Shown here: positions 25,599-35,110 of the stretch, in pieces | Layout of the letters: every line of letters starts with the position of its first letter | How positions within the stretch are numbered: the stretch's first letter is position 1 | Origin: Girardinichthys multiradiatus | Taxonomy: Eukaryota; Chordata; Actinopteri; Cyprinodontiformes; Goodeidae | Assembly (NCBI RefSeq): GCF_021462225.1 | Contig: NC_061802.1 | Coordinates: 6,157,859-6,221,858 of the forward strand | Direction: 5' to 3' | Length of the DNA: 64,000 bases | Program-made: the position numbers and the translations under genes | The notes under the pieces: model-generated | What the model saw: only the letters and a program-made list of their open reading frames with translations | The model's database searches: none | Told to the model about the DNA's origin: nothing

Positions 25599-25788
25599 TT
25601 TGTTCATTCTCCTTACAGAGGTAACGTTGATGGTAGGACAGATTGGCCACAGAAACGGACAGCGCAGGAAGACAGTCTCTACAGCCTCACGGGATCTTCG
25701 TAATAAGGCCTCATCGTTAACGCTTCTGGCAGCATGTCAGATTCTATTAAAGAAGCATTTTGTTGACATCAAGGTGATTTTAAACTGA
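24364..25788 (+). CDS. Seven-exon spliced gene of unknown function
   Basis: I do not recognise the product. Seven exons join into one 258-codon frame: 24364-24445, 24562-24612, 24691-24915, 25016-25060, 25143-25268, 25399-25476 and 25619-25788 (TGA). All six introns are 78-142 bp, begin GT (mostly GTAAG), end TAG or CAG, and split codons after the first base (phase 1). Phase holding through six junctions is strong evidence of a real gene. The start ATGTCGG follows an A-rich leader with A at -3. Exons 1-3 are acidic (TADDLDDFIL) and Pro/Ser/Thr-rich. Exons 5-7 are basic, with PAKRQR and GQRRKT clusters that could be nuclear signals. The C-terminus is Leu-rich. It is first in the rightward arm, a place where DNA viruses often keep early regulators; that role is only inferred. 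Confidence 0.75.
25548..25600 (+). repeat. (AT)n/T-run inside intron 6
   Basis: An AT dinucleotide run followed by a T-tract within the last intron of the spliced gene. The T-tract continues into the pyrimidine-rich stretch before the CAG acceptor at 25616-25618. Confidence 0.85.
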
Positions 25789-25860
25789 ACTGATCACTGT
25801 GTTTTGTTTTGTTTTTTCTGTAGGTTAGTTTTATTTTATTTTTTTCTTATGTTCATAGAA

Positions 25861-28800
25861 ATGGATAACCGAATCAGACTTGCCCTGGATGAAATAAGAA
25901 ATTTAGTAATTCAACTTAACGAAATTCCCGTTAATGCAGAAGTAGCAGATAACATCGTTTTAAATGCATCTCCTGCTAACAGTGAAAATGTAATAAATGA
26001 AGATCAGCACGGTGACTTTTTAAACGTAATCAATCAGGCTCTTGAAGATTTAAATAGAGCACCGTCTCCACTCATCATTCAGCAAAATGATTCACCTGAC
26101 ACTCATCAAAATCCTTCTACGTCACACGCCGCAGATCAGCACGGGGGTCATTTCAATACGAAAGTAGCAGTTAGTTCTGATCAAATAGGGCGAGATCCAC
26201 CACCCGTGGTTGAACGTGAACATTTTAATAACCATGAAATAAGGAGACCTTTTACCATACCGCCGCCCTGTCCAAGTAACGTTCCAGATTTAGCCGCATT
26301 CTATACAAACATCGTGCGTATTCTCATTGAATTAGCCGACGCTGCGAGATCGTTAACCAGACGTATCGACGTTGTGCAGCTGGAATTAGTGGGTGAAAAT
26401 CTCAATCGTCACGTCACATTTACTGTTACAGATGATGGAAATATGATCCTGCCTGCTTTCGAAAACGTCCTCGACGATTTAGTACAATTGAATGCAAATA
26501 TACCTGTAGATAATAACATGGAATTTGTTCTTCAGGTTGTTAATGACCCAGCAGGAGGTTCTAAGCGTAAAGCTGCAGGAACGTTCGACTGTGAACTGTT
26601 TAATAAGAAAATGCATCATTTGTATATTATAAACAATACCGGTAATCAGTTATGTTTTGCAATCAGCCTCGCACACGTCTCTGATCCTGAGCTCACGGAT
26701 CACCGTGCTGTAGAACAGGGGAGGAGATGGCAGCATCAGGCAGGCCTCGACGAGCAAACAGCAGTTACTTTTAGTGATATTGGTAAATTTGAAACCATTC
26801 TGAAGAGAAAAATTGTAGTGTTTCACAGAACCACGGGCTCTACAGCTCTGTGTAAATTTGAGACGAGTTTCCCTGATCGTTCAAACCCTCTGTTTTTGCT
26901 GTTATTTCAAGGTCATTACTATGGGATAAAAAATCTCAAAGGTTTTATGGGGTGCAGGTATATTTGTAATTACTGTTACACCAGCTATGAGAATGCAAAC
27001 ACACACCATTGTGAAGGTTATTGTTCAGTATGTCAGACATATAAATGTATGCAAAAAATTAGCAATCCTGTAAACTGTGCAGGCTGTCAAAGAATCTGTC
27101 GTAATTCCTCATGTTTCAGCAGACACAGGGAACCGCGCATCAGAAATAGTGCTGAAAGGCCTATGAGTGACTGTGAGTTGGTAAAACTGTGTAAAGTATG
27201 CAAATGGATATACGTTATTCCAATCAGTAAACCGAATAAACCACACATGTATAATGTAAAATGCAGTATTTGCGGTGAAAATGTACCTCCCAGCCTAGAC
27301 ATTACATGCGATGATCATAAGTGTTACATTCAGCCTTGCAGTGCAATTAATCAGCTTGATGATAAACTGATTTTTTATGATTTCGAATGCCTCGTCAATG
27401 AGAGCGGCGTGCATACCCCCTTTCTGTTCTGTGCTAAAACGTTGAAAGGTGATAAATGGTACGCTTATGGACTGAATTGCACCCAAAAATTTCTCCTGCA
27501 TTTCAGGAGGCCGAAGTACAGAGGCTTCACCTTAATAGCGCACAATGCGCGTGGGTATGACGGTTACCTGATCCTCACTGCAATGCTGCAGTTAGGCATT
27601 AAACCTCATCTCGTCATGCTAGGAAGTAAAGTTCTCTGTTTAACCGACCCTGATTACAGGTTAAAATACATTGATAGCCTGTCCTTCATGTGTATGAAGC
27701 TTAGCGCCATGCCGAAAGCGTTAGGCTTTACCGATCAAAGCAAGGTTTTTTTTCCCCACCTATTTTCCTCTGAACAACGTCTCCAGTATGTGGGGCCTTT
27801 TCCTCCTCCATCCTGCTACGCTGTAGAACGCATGAGTCTTCAAGAACAACAGGTGTTTAGCAGCTGGTACAGAGAAGCGAGCAAAGAGGTCTTTGACTTT
27901 AAGAAAGAAGCTATTCGTTATTGTAAAAATGACGTTGAAATTCTTTCTCAAGGCTGCTTAAAATTCAGAGACGAGTTTTTTAAGGAGACAAGTGTGGATC
28001 CGTTTAAAAGTATCACAATAGCATCAGCCTGCATAAAGGTTTTTGTAACCAATTTCCTTCCTCCTAAAACCTTAGCCATTCCATCACCTCTGGACTACAG
28101 ACGTAGCAGTAAAACGTTCTCCAGCGCGTCCATTCAATGGCTCGGCTGGATTGCAGACAGCAGAGCCATATTTATCGAGCATGCATTAAATAGGGGTGAA
28201 AAGAAAATCGGCCCATATTCAGTGGATGGTATGCAGAGATTAACAGTGTCAAAGTTGCGTTTGAATTTTACGGCTGTTTTTTCCACGGCTGTAAAAAGTG
28301 TTACATGCCTCATGACAAGTGTCCGTTGAGAGGGGTCGCATTTAAACAGTTTTACGCAGCCACTGTTGAGAGAAGCAAGGTGTTACAAACTGTGTACGGC
28401 CTTCGTCTCGAGTTCATATGGGAGCATGAGTGGACTGAAATGAAAAAATCAGACCCAGGGGTGATCAGCTTTCTTGAGAAAGTTAATGCACCCGAACCGC
28501 TATCCCCCCGGGATGCTCTGTATGGTGGACGCACCTGTCCTATGAGGTTGAGGTACACAGCGGAACCGGATGAAACTGTACACTATGTGGATTACACATC
28601 TCTGTACCCTTATGTAAACGCCAACTGCGTTTTTCCCCTCGGATACCCCACCATCATTTACAAAGATTTTGATGACCCCAGCAGCTACTTCGGTATAATC
28701 AAAGCTGTGGTCTACCCACCACGTAACCTGTTGTTCCCTGTTTTACCTTACAGAACATCCCAAGGTAAACTTGTGTTCACTCTCTGCCGCACATGCGCTG

Positions 28801-29841
28801 AAATAAATAACCAGTCAGGTCCCTGCATGCATAATGATGAGGACAGAGCTCTGACGGGTGTATGGGTAAGTGTAGAACTCTGTAAAGCGTTACAATGTGG
28901 GTATCATCTTGCTAAAATCACAGAGGTGTGGCATTTTGAAAAGAGCAGTGATACAATCTTTAAAGGTTACATTCATTGCTTTTTAAAGGGTAAGCAGGAG
29001 GCTTCAGGCTATCCGTCTGAAGCAGTGGATCAGGAGAGTAAGTCAAAGTATATAAGCGACTACAAACTGCATCAGGGCATCCAATTAGACCCTGAGAAAA
29101 TCGAGGTGAATCCTGCCAAAAGGCAGGTTGCAAAATTGTGTTTAAACAGTTTTTGGGGGAAATTTGCGCAAAGAAGTGATCTGTCTCAGACCACAGTCAT
29201 CACTAACCCTGAAGAATTTTTCAGCTTCATGTTCTCGAGTAAATACAGGGTTAACTATTTTCATTTTTTCAACCCTGAAATGTGTGTAGTGCAGTGGAAT
29301 TTCAGTAAACGTGTCATCTCTCCTCCAAGCAAGGCAAACAATGTGTTTATTGCAGCATTCACCACCGCTTATGCACGTTTAAAACTTCTCAGCAGCATGG
29401 AGAAATTACAGGACAGATTGATTTATATTGACACGGATAGTTTGATTTATGTGACAAAAAGTGGTGAAACTCCTCTGGAATTGGGGAATTATCTGGGTGA
29501 TCTTACTGACAAGTTAGATGGTGACAGCATTTCGGAGTTTGCATCGACAGGACCCAAGAGTTATGCATACCAGACCAAAAACCGTAAAAAAGTAGTGATA
29601 CGTGCTAAAGGCATCACTCAGACGCATGAATGCAGCGAGAGGGTCAATTTTGACAGCATCAAAGGGCTGGTCGAGGGCTACTTACAGGGGTCAAGTGAGG
29701 GTGTCATTGAAATCCCTCAGCACACGATCAGGAGGGATAAAAAGAGATTCCGTTTGACAAACATTTCTTAAAAAGTTTCGATTGGTGTATGATAAGAGAC
29801 GTCTTTTTCCTGACGGGACAACTCTGCCTTTCGGTTATTAG
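25861..29841 (+). pseudogene. Protein-primed DNA polymerase B (PolB), frameshifted
   Basis: Replicates the element by protein-primed synthesis from its ends, as known for Polinton PolB. I favour the start at 25861 (MDNRIRLALDE), because the upstream open frame is T-rich leader. Counting from it, residues 1-250 are low-complexity and about 375-490 hold many Cys/His pairs. The 3'-5' exonuclease motifs follow: ExoI YDFE (Asp507/Glu509), ExoII NARGYD (562-567) and ExoIII YCKNDVE (Asp691). A frame break near 28245-28270 moves the rest into another frame, where polymerase motifs A (DYTSLYP, about 28590), B (KLCLNSFWG, about 29135) and C (YIDTDS, about 29425) are intact. A second break near 29765 shifts the C-terminal tail, whose frame closes with TAG at 29839-29841. 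Catalytic residues survive but no single polypeptide does. Confidence 0.95.
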
Positions 29842-29853
29842 AGTTGAAGAAGA

Positions 29854-29859
29854 AATAAA
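29854..29859 (+). terminator. Poly(A) signal after PolB
   Basis: AATAAA, 13 bases after the end of the shifted PolB tail, in an A-rich context. Confidence 0.5.
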
Positions 29860-29925
29860 ATAAAAAGTCACATGGATTTACAGGAGATTGATTTTGATCC
29901 TAGATTTAGAGCACCTTTCTCATGA

Positions 29926-30543
29926 ATGATAGTTGGACCCAGCGGCTGCGGGAAAACTTTCTTTGTAAAAAGTATTTTACAAAACTGTAATCATGTCATG
30001 GATATTGTTCCAGAAAATATTGTATGGATTTACACATCTTTTCAACCCATGTATGCTGAACTGCAGAAGATGAATAAAAATATTACCTTTGTGGAAGGAT
30101 TGCCTCATTCTTTTGAAGATGAAAACCTGTTTCCTCCTGATCAGAATCATCTGATTATTCTAGACGATGTTATTGCTCAAGCCTCAGATGATAAAAACGT
30201 GATGAAAGTCTTTACCCAGTATCGACATCATCGAAATATGAGCGTTATTATGCTGACTCAGAATGTTTTTCATCAGGGAAAGTTCAGTCGCACTATTAGT
30301 TTGAACTGTAATTATATGGTGTTGTTTAAAAACCCGAGAGATAAACTCCAGCTGAATATACTGGCCCGCCAAATGTTTCCATCTCAAAAGGGTCTCTTCT
30401 TGGAGAGTTTTGAATACGCAACGAGAGAAGCTCATGGATATTTAATCATCGATTTTACGCCTACCTGCCCAGAACATTTCAGACTGAGAACGGGTATACT
30501 TCCTCAGCAGTGGCCTGCTGTGTACGTACCCAGAACAAAGTAA
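29926..30543 (+). CDS. A32/FtsK-HerA-type packaging ATPase
   Basis: Motor ATPase expected to drive element DNA into the capsid. The product is 205 aa from ATG 29926. Walker A GPSGCGKT is at residues 4-11, Walker B LIILDD at 76-81, and MLTQNVFHQGK (109-119) fits a sensor region. Walker A almost at the N-terminus is unusual. The same frame upstream opens with an ATG at 29872 and encodes an acidic leader (MDLQEIDFDPRFRAPFS) that is cut off by an in-frame TGA at 29923-29925. The original protein was therefore probably 18 residues longer, and this copy may be truncated or inactive. It ends six bases before the next gene. Confidence 0.9.
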   Translation: MIVGPSGCGKTFFVKSILQNCNHVMDIVPENIVWIYTSFQPMYAELQKMNKNITFVEGLPHSFEDENLFPPDQNHLIILDDVIAQASDDKNVMKVFTQYRHHRNMSVIMLTQNVFHQGKFSRTISLNCNYMVLFKNPRDKLQLNILARQMFPSQKGLFLESFEYATREAHGYLIIDFTPTCPEHFRLRTGILPQQWPAVYVPRTK

Positions 30544-30549
30544 GTCATC

Positions 30550-30891
30550 ATGTCTGCGCGTATAAAAAGGAATGTATCATTATTCAGAGCCTTGTTTGAG
30601 GCCTCCCCGCAGAAGCGCAAAGATATTCTCGCACACTGCTCTCCTGACTTTATTCAGGCTCTGTGCGAGATTGCACTGAATATCCTAAAAGGTAACATTA
30701 AACTATCGCCCTCTCAACACCGACAATTGAAGAAACAAAGAAATATCATCAGATTGTTGGGTGATAAAAGAACCGGGATAAAAACTAAACAGCTGGCTCT
30801 CAAAAAGCAACGAGGTGGTTTTATTCTGCCCATCTTAACGGCTTTTGCTCCCTTGATTGGTGATCTAGTGGGTGGAATCACCAGGAGATAA
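30550..30891 (+). CDS. Small basic protein with hydrophobic tail
   Basis: 113 aa. Residues 1-85 are helical and very basic; the last 25 (after KKQRGG) are hydrophobic and glycine-rich (FILPILTAFAPLIGDL). The GG junction resembles an adenovirus-type protease site followed by a membrane-active or amphipathic peptide, so a role in the virion as a cleaved lytic or core peptide is plausible but inferred. It lies between the packaging ATPase and a 274-aa gene, six bases after the ATPase stop. It overlaps the next ATG by one base (TAATG, 30889-30893). I do not assign a family name. Confidence 0.75.
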   Translation: MSARIKRNVSLFRALFEASPQKRKDILAHCSPDFIQALCEIALNILKGNIKLSPSQHRQLKKQRNIIRLLGDKRTGIKTKQLALKKQRGGFILPILTAFAPLIGDLVGGITRR

Positions 30892-31715
30892 TGTCTCTCA
30901 GAACATCGCAGAAGATGTTTCTCATTTCACCTCATCAATTCAAGCGTTTGACCCAGTCAGACACGTCCATCAGACAGACGGCGGAGGAGAATTTGGATGC
31001 TGAAATGAGAGCGATATTAAACGAGCCGGGTTTGACTTCTTATGAAAAAATCAAGACATACGATGCTCTTCTCCAGAGGTATCTGACTTTACTTAAGCAA
31101 GGTGTCAAAGAAGAAAAACAGCGGGTCAGTTTAACGCTGCAGCGTGACACAGAGGTTCCTGAACATGAGCGGTCCCAAGAAAAAGAAGGCCCAGGGCAGG
31201 ACGAGGCCCCTAAGGATCAGGTTCTTACGGAAGTACTGAAAAGCCTACCTAAACACAACCGTAAAAATGCCGAGTACATTTTGAAGAAATTATCCAAAAG
31301 AAGTGAGAGTTGGACTTCGCGAGGTGAATTTGTATTTAAAGGAAATGTTATAAAAGGGTCCCACATGATTGATTTGTTGAAAAATCTCATGCTTCCGTTT
31401 AAAAAATCTGGAGCATCACAAACCCGAGGATGGTCTGACTTTCTACACACCTTGTCAGAGATAAACATCCCTATATCTTCAGTCATTAACCCTTATGCTC
31501 ATGAAGAATATAGACGTTTCAAAACCGAGGGTACATCGATTGAAAATGGGGGTACACCCCCCAGCGTTAAGCAGAGAAGAAAAAGAAGAAGAAGGCAGAT
31601 AACTCATTCTCCCTACTGGTCGAGATCTGAGCTGGAAGATCCAAAAAATGCTGATGGGAGATCAAAAAGGTCTCTTCGTAAGACTGGATTACATTTTCAC
31701 CATAAACCGTTATAA
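30891..31715 (+). CDS. Polinton protein of unknown function, 274 aa
   Basis: Intact frame starting in the TAATG overlap with the 113-aa gene. The N-terminal third is helical and charged (QKMFLISPHQFKRLTQ, then LDAEMRAILNEPGLTSYEKI). A polar linker spans residues about 85-115. A C-terminal domain follows (KHNRKNAEYILKKL to SEINIPISSVINPYAHEEY, about 115-212), and the last 50 residues are highly basic (KQRRKRRRRQ). Its position beside the ATPase suggests a virion or DNA-binding role; the basic tail would suit nucleic acid or nuclear targeting. No enzyme motif is seen. It is the last gene of the rightward arm. Confidence 0.75.
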   Translation: MSLRTSQKMFLISPHQFKRLTQSDTSIRQTAEENLDAEMRAILNEPGLTSYEKIKTYDALLQRYLTLLKQGVKEEKQRVSLTLQRDTEVPEHERSQEKEGPGQDEAPKDQVLTEVLKSLPKHNRKNAEYILKKLSKRSESWTSRGEFVFKGNVIKGSHMIDLLKNLMLPFKKSGASQTRGWSDFLHTLSEINIPISSVINPYAHEEYRRFKTEGTSIENGGTPPSVKQRRKRRRRQITHSPYWSRSELEDPKNADGRSKRSLRKTGLHFHHKPL

Positions 31716-32060
31716 GAAAATGAAACATGTAGCCTATTTCTTTTATTCAATAAAATATTTATTGATTATATTTTTCAAGTCTAACTTCGTTCTCTACTTC
31801 ACACACTAACATATGATATCATTACACAAATATTAAATCATAAGAAAAAAAAAAACAATGAAAAAAAAAAATAAGACAATTTAAATTCCATAACAATCCA
31901 TAAATATCTCCAAAGAGCATGTTCCGTGAGTATAAAATGTACAACTTTGATTAACGACACATTTCTGATATTTTTTCACAAAGTTAGATACATTAAATCA
32001 TTCTTAATCACATCTCCGGTGTATTTTGACAACACTTGCTGCAGTGATAATCCGCACGCT
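31716..32060. terminator. Convergent poly(A) region
   Basis: The two gene arms meet here. A plus-strand AATAAA (31749-31754) lies four bases from a minus-strand AATAAA (complement of 31758-31763), so both transcripts can end in the same AT-rich spacer. The shifted tail of the protease frame runs into it and closes at 31976. Poly(A) runs lie near 31844-31872. Confidence 0.65.
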
Positions 32061-32420
32061 CTATGACAGATAAAAAATGCAATGGTGACCGCACACAGTG
32101 GACAGAGTGTTTTGAAGCTGATTATTATGATACAATATTTTTGAGGATCTGTCTTCTAAAAATGTTACGATGCTTGACGGGTAGAACTCGAAATCCGGGG
32201 AGAATCCATAAGAGTCAAAAAAGCTGGATTGACCATTCTCATCCAAAGTCAGAGCTAGCCAGTGTTCTCCCGGCATGTGTGAAGGATGTGTGTTCACAAT
32301 AAAGTAGGCCGGCCCTGGGAATGTGTCAGCTAGCAGCGGCAGCTGGTCGCACGGCCACACACCACAAAACAAATCTCCCAGCAGATGACGCATCAGGCTC
32401 TCAATTTCATGATTATTCAT
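32061..32420 (-). pseudogene. Adenain-like cysteine protease, 3' frameshift
   Basis: Maturation protease of the adenovirus type, which cleaves capsid precursors. Residues fitting the catalytic set: His53 in GEHWLAL, Asp69 in FFDSYG, Gln103 as oxyanion candidate, and Cys114 in CGHHCIFY. The open frame is 119 aa against about 180-200 usual for the family. It stops just after the catalytic cysteine, within a T-rich run (about 32065-32075), and family-like C-terminal helix sequence continues in another frame as far as 31976. A one-base indel in the homopolymer is the simplest explanation, leaving the helix behind the active site missing. It starts 11 bases after the MCP stop. Confidence 0.88.
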
Positions 32421-32431
32421 GCCTGATTAGA

Positions 32432-33737
32432 TTAATAATAATCCACCAGCACACGCCTCTTTGAATCAATCTCTAAAATAGAGTCATAACAAGCGTAGAT
32501 GATCAGCGTGGTGGTATGAGGCAACGAGTTTCTGAAGCGCATTTCCAATCTTAAATTTCCACAGGAAACTGGAGATAGAGCATCTGTGTCCTCGCCCGGG
32601 TTAAGATTAAATGTGAATAGAGAGTATCCTTGATTAAATTCTTGACGTGTTATACTCAGCGGAAGATCTTTTAGATGTCGTCCTGTAGCCGTAAACAAGT
32701 TGTAATACTCTCTCACTGAATGACCTTGGTTAAAATTGGGCTGGAAGGCTTTAGCAGGAATTTGTCTGCCATACTTACACAAAGCTAAATATTCCATATC
32801 AAAATGATTAAAGTCAAACGGATTGAGATTGCGTGTTCCTGTAAAAGCATCATGATCCAGTAACGCAATCACCACATACTTGGGAAAGACGCCTAAGAAA
32901 AGATTCTCTTGGTTGCATACCCTTGAATTTTCAGGGATGGAATATGTTTTTACATTCACACGTGAAAGTGGATACAGAGCATTTGCCTTCATTAAAGCTG
33001 AAGCGTGCCCCAGTAGTACAGCTGGAGAGACAGTAACTTTTTTGATAAAAAGAGATGCTCCTAATATCCTGAGTTTGTAAGTGGAGTCTTGCTGCCATGA
33101 GACAAAAGGCATCGTTGACTCTTGTAAGTTTAATTTTCAGGTCAACGGAGTTTAAAAGAAGTCTCTCTCAGAAAAATATGTCGGCATGCAGGGGGCCTAG
33201 GAGATGTACCTCCCTGGAATTTGCCGTAAAGCCTGCTCTGCTGTTAAGACCTTGGTTAGGGCCGTTAGTTGTAACAATAGAGTTCAGAGCACCTGCAGTG
33301 TCTTTATAAAAAAGACCAGAGCTAAACTGGGTTTTTAAAGAATCCTCAGAAAAGTTTAACAATGTCTCAATCATGGCTCTATATGGATGTGTAGCGCTGG
33401 ATTGTGAAATCATTCGATCTCCGAGAGTGACGTCACACTGACTGAAGATGGTGTTTAACGGGTAGTTGATGAGCCCTACAGGTGCATCATCCGGCAGGTT
33501 TGTTCCATCCTCGTTAGTAATTTTCACTCTGAGATGCAACAGCGTATCATTGAGATCCAGATACTTTTCTCCATCTCCCGGAATGAAAAACTCGATCGGC
33601 CCTCCATCAGTGATTGCTGATAAAGGCTGGATCTCGGTGTAAATTTTATCTTCGATCGATAGCTGCGTCATCGGGGCAAAAAATAAGTCCAACTCTGCCA
33701 ACGTGCACTCTGATGATTTGTTATGTAAAAGAGCCAT
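32432..33737 (-). pseudogene. Major capsid protein (double jelly-roll), broken
   Basis: Hexon-type major capsid protein of Polintons, the main shell subunit. The N-terminal half (189 codons from 33737) contains AELDLFFAPMTQLSIEDK, GPIEFFIPGDGEKYLDL and the conserved HADIFF before an in-frame TGA at 33168-33170. The same frame stays open past the stop, then a frameshift between about 33070 and 33135 moves the C-terminal half into a second frame (32432-33112). That half contains FNFNHFD-like and EYYNLFTATGRHLKD segments. Total span of about 434 codons matches the family. The start ATG overlaps the TAA of the pVI-like gene by one base. Two lesions make the shell protein unavailable from this copy. 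Confidence 0.92.
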
Positions 33738-34180
33738 TATTTAAATATATCAAAACATGCGGATGACTTCCTTCCTCTTCGTTTGTCCGCTCCGACTGAT
33801 CTCCTTTTTCGCGTTTGTCGTTGTTTTTTAACCGTCCTTAAACGATCACCAGGGGTTCTTGTTCTGGGTCTTTTGGATAAAACCATAATTCCTGAACCTT
33901 CTTGACCGTCGGTGTGTGTAGAACCACTCATTTTACTCACGGCTCTACCGATGACATCCGAAGCGATATTTGATGCAGCCGTTTTAAGATGGGGTTTTGC
34001 AATTGCAAATCCTTTTTTAACCAGAGGGGATACGAAGCGGAATAATTTTGAAAATAATGATCCAATTCTGCGTCCGTACATGACCGGAGCCCCATAAAAC
34101 CCTGGCAGATTACCACCTGATTGACTTACATAGTAATTTACAAAGCGATTTGGATCACGTCTCAGACTTAGCCGTGCCAT
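33737..34180 (-). CDS. Basic pVI-like minor virion protein
   Basis: 147 aa, strongly basic. The N-terminal region has QSGGNLPGF (a Gly-Gly that could be a maturation cleavage site), then an amphipathic stretch YGRRIGSLFSKLFRFVSPL (about residues 35-53). The C-terminus is Arg/Lys-rich (KRPRTRTPGDRLRTVKKQ and RKRRS clusters), suitable for DNA contact or nuclear import. This layout (GG site, amphipathic helix, basic tail) and the place directly upstream of MCP recall adenovirus pVI/pX-type cement or core proteins. Homology is inferred from layout and context. Confidence 0.7.
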   Translation of the reverse strand: MARLSLRRDPNRFVNYYVSQSGGNLPGFYGAPVMYGRRIGSLFSKLFRFVSPLVKKGFAIAKPHLKTAASNIASDVIGRAVSKMSGSTHTDGQEGSGIMVLSKRPRTRTPGDRLRTVKKQRQTRKRRSVGADKRRGRKSSACFDIFK

Positions 34181-34253
34181 GTTCTCTCTTGCCTGCTTGG
34201 TGCACAGGGTTGAAGGACCAGGGGAATATGAATGATAACCAATCAGTCTTAGA

Positions 34254-34262
34254 GCTTATATA
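34254..34262 (-). promoter_or_regulatory. TATA box for pVI-like/MCP transcript
   Basis: Minus-strand TATATAAGC in the spacer between the penton-like and pVI-like genes, about 75 bases upstream of the pVI-like ATG (34180). An inverted CCAAT-like ATTGG lies just downstream. It could serve a transcript running through MCP and protease. Confidence 0.45.
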
Positions 34263-34294
34263 CATATCTCTGGAATAGTTTATACAAATAAAAT

Positions 34295-35068
34295 TTATCT
34301 CAGGCTACGTTGTGATATCACCGGTCTGAAGTGTAGTCTTATGACGGTCTTTCCATAGACGAAATTTACAGGAACGTTTTGGTCCGATTTAATTTCTATA
34401 TTGATATTTTCAATATGTCTTCTGGAGACTGGAAGGTAGTGGGCGGGGTTAAACGTCTGAGTAATCATATCACTGAATTTGCCTTGTACTTTGACGGTCC
34501 GCAGTAAAGGTGCAAAAGTGTTGCCTACTATTTGAGGGCTGACCACGTCGCTGTAACAGTATAGGTGATAGAAACCAGCCTTTATATCCGCCGGAAAAGG
34601 AGCCAGTTTTGGTTCAGAAACATGAATCCATTCCCCTGGTTTCACGCCCATCATATAAGCTAGAGTGTTGAAGAAGCGTATTTCATACGGACTGTTTGCT
34701 TGAAATGCAAATCTCTTTTGAACTTTGCTGAATTTAATGCGTAAACCCGATTTCAATTTTTTGAAAAACATTTCCATCTCTGTCTCGAGTTGAACAACGC
34801 TGTTATAGTAGCCACTTCTGATCCTTTGCGTATTGATCTCCACATCATCAACCTTCCTCCATTCAAAGTAGGCATCATAATCTGGTAAATTATGCCATGT
34901 ATGAGGGTATGAAATCTCTGCTAATGCAACCATCCATTGGCCTTCTAAATCAATATGTTGAGCTAAATTTACACGGAAACTTGAACTGGTATTATTTTTA
35001 AACACTTCCATGCTAGCATTAGATGGAAGAGTAACGTAAAAGCCATCATCCTCTACCTGACGGTTCAT
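34295..35068 (-). CDS. Penton-like minor capsid protein
   Basis: 257 aa, intact. Single jelly-roll vertex protein of the Polinton type. The diagnostic start is DGFYVTLPSNASM, then a SFRVNLAQHIDLEGQWMVAL segment followed by EISYPHTWHNLP. The C-terminal strand NFVYGKTVIRLHFRPV is also typical. It would occupy the fivefold vertices of the capsid built by MCP. The ATG lies about 33 bases below a TATA box, so it probably has its own late-type promoter embedded at the 3' end of the integrase gene. No lesions seen. Confidence 0.88.
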   Translation of the reverse strand: MNRQVEDDGFYVTLPSNASMEVFKNNTSSSFRVNLAQHIDLEGQWMVALAEISYPHTWHNLPDYDAYFEWRKVDDVEINTQRIRSGYYNSVVQLETEMEMFFKKLKSGLRIKFSKVQKRFAFQANSPYEIRFFNTLAYMMGVKPGEWIHVSEPKLAPFPADIKAGFYHLYCYSDVVSPQIVGNTFAPLLRTVKVQGKFSDMITQTFNPAHYLPVSRRHIENINIEIKSDQNVPVNFVYGKTVIRLHFRPVISQRSLR

Positions 35069-35100
35069 GATGCTGTGTCAACTGTGAGATTTAGTGCAAA

Positions 35101-35110
35101 CCTTTTTATA
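35101..35110 (-). promoter_or_regulatory. TATA box for the penton-like gene
   Basis: Minus-strand TATAAAAAGG overlapping the last codons of the integrase gene (stop at 35106-35108). A start 25-30 bases downstream would give a very short leader to ATG 35068. Confidence 0.5.

Noticed and set aside
25804..25860. Upstream start of the PolB frame at 25804
   Set aside because: The extra 19 codons are T-rich (Phe/Leu) leader next to the preceding gene's stop; MDNRIRLALDE at 25861 is a better protein start.
32880..33309. Plus-strand ORFs over the capsid gene
   Set aside because: Antisense shadows of the MCP coding sequence, without motifs.
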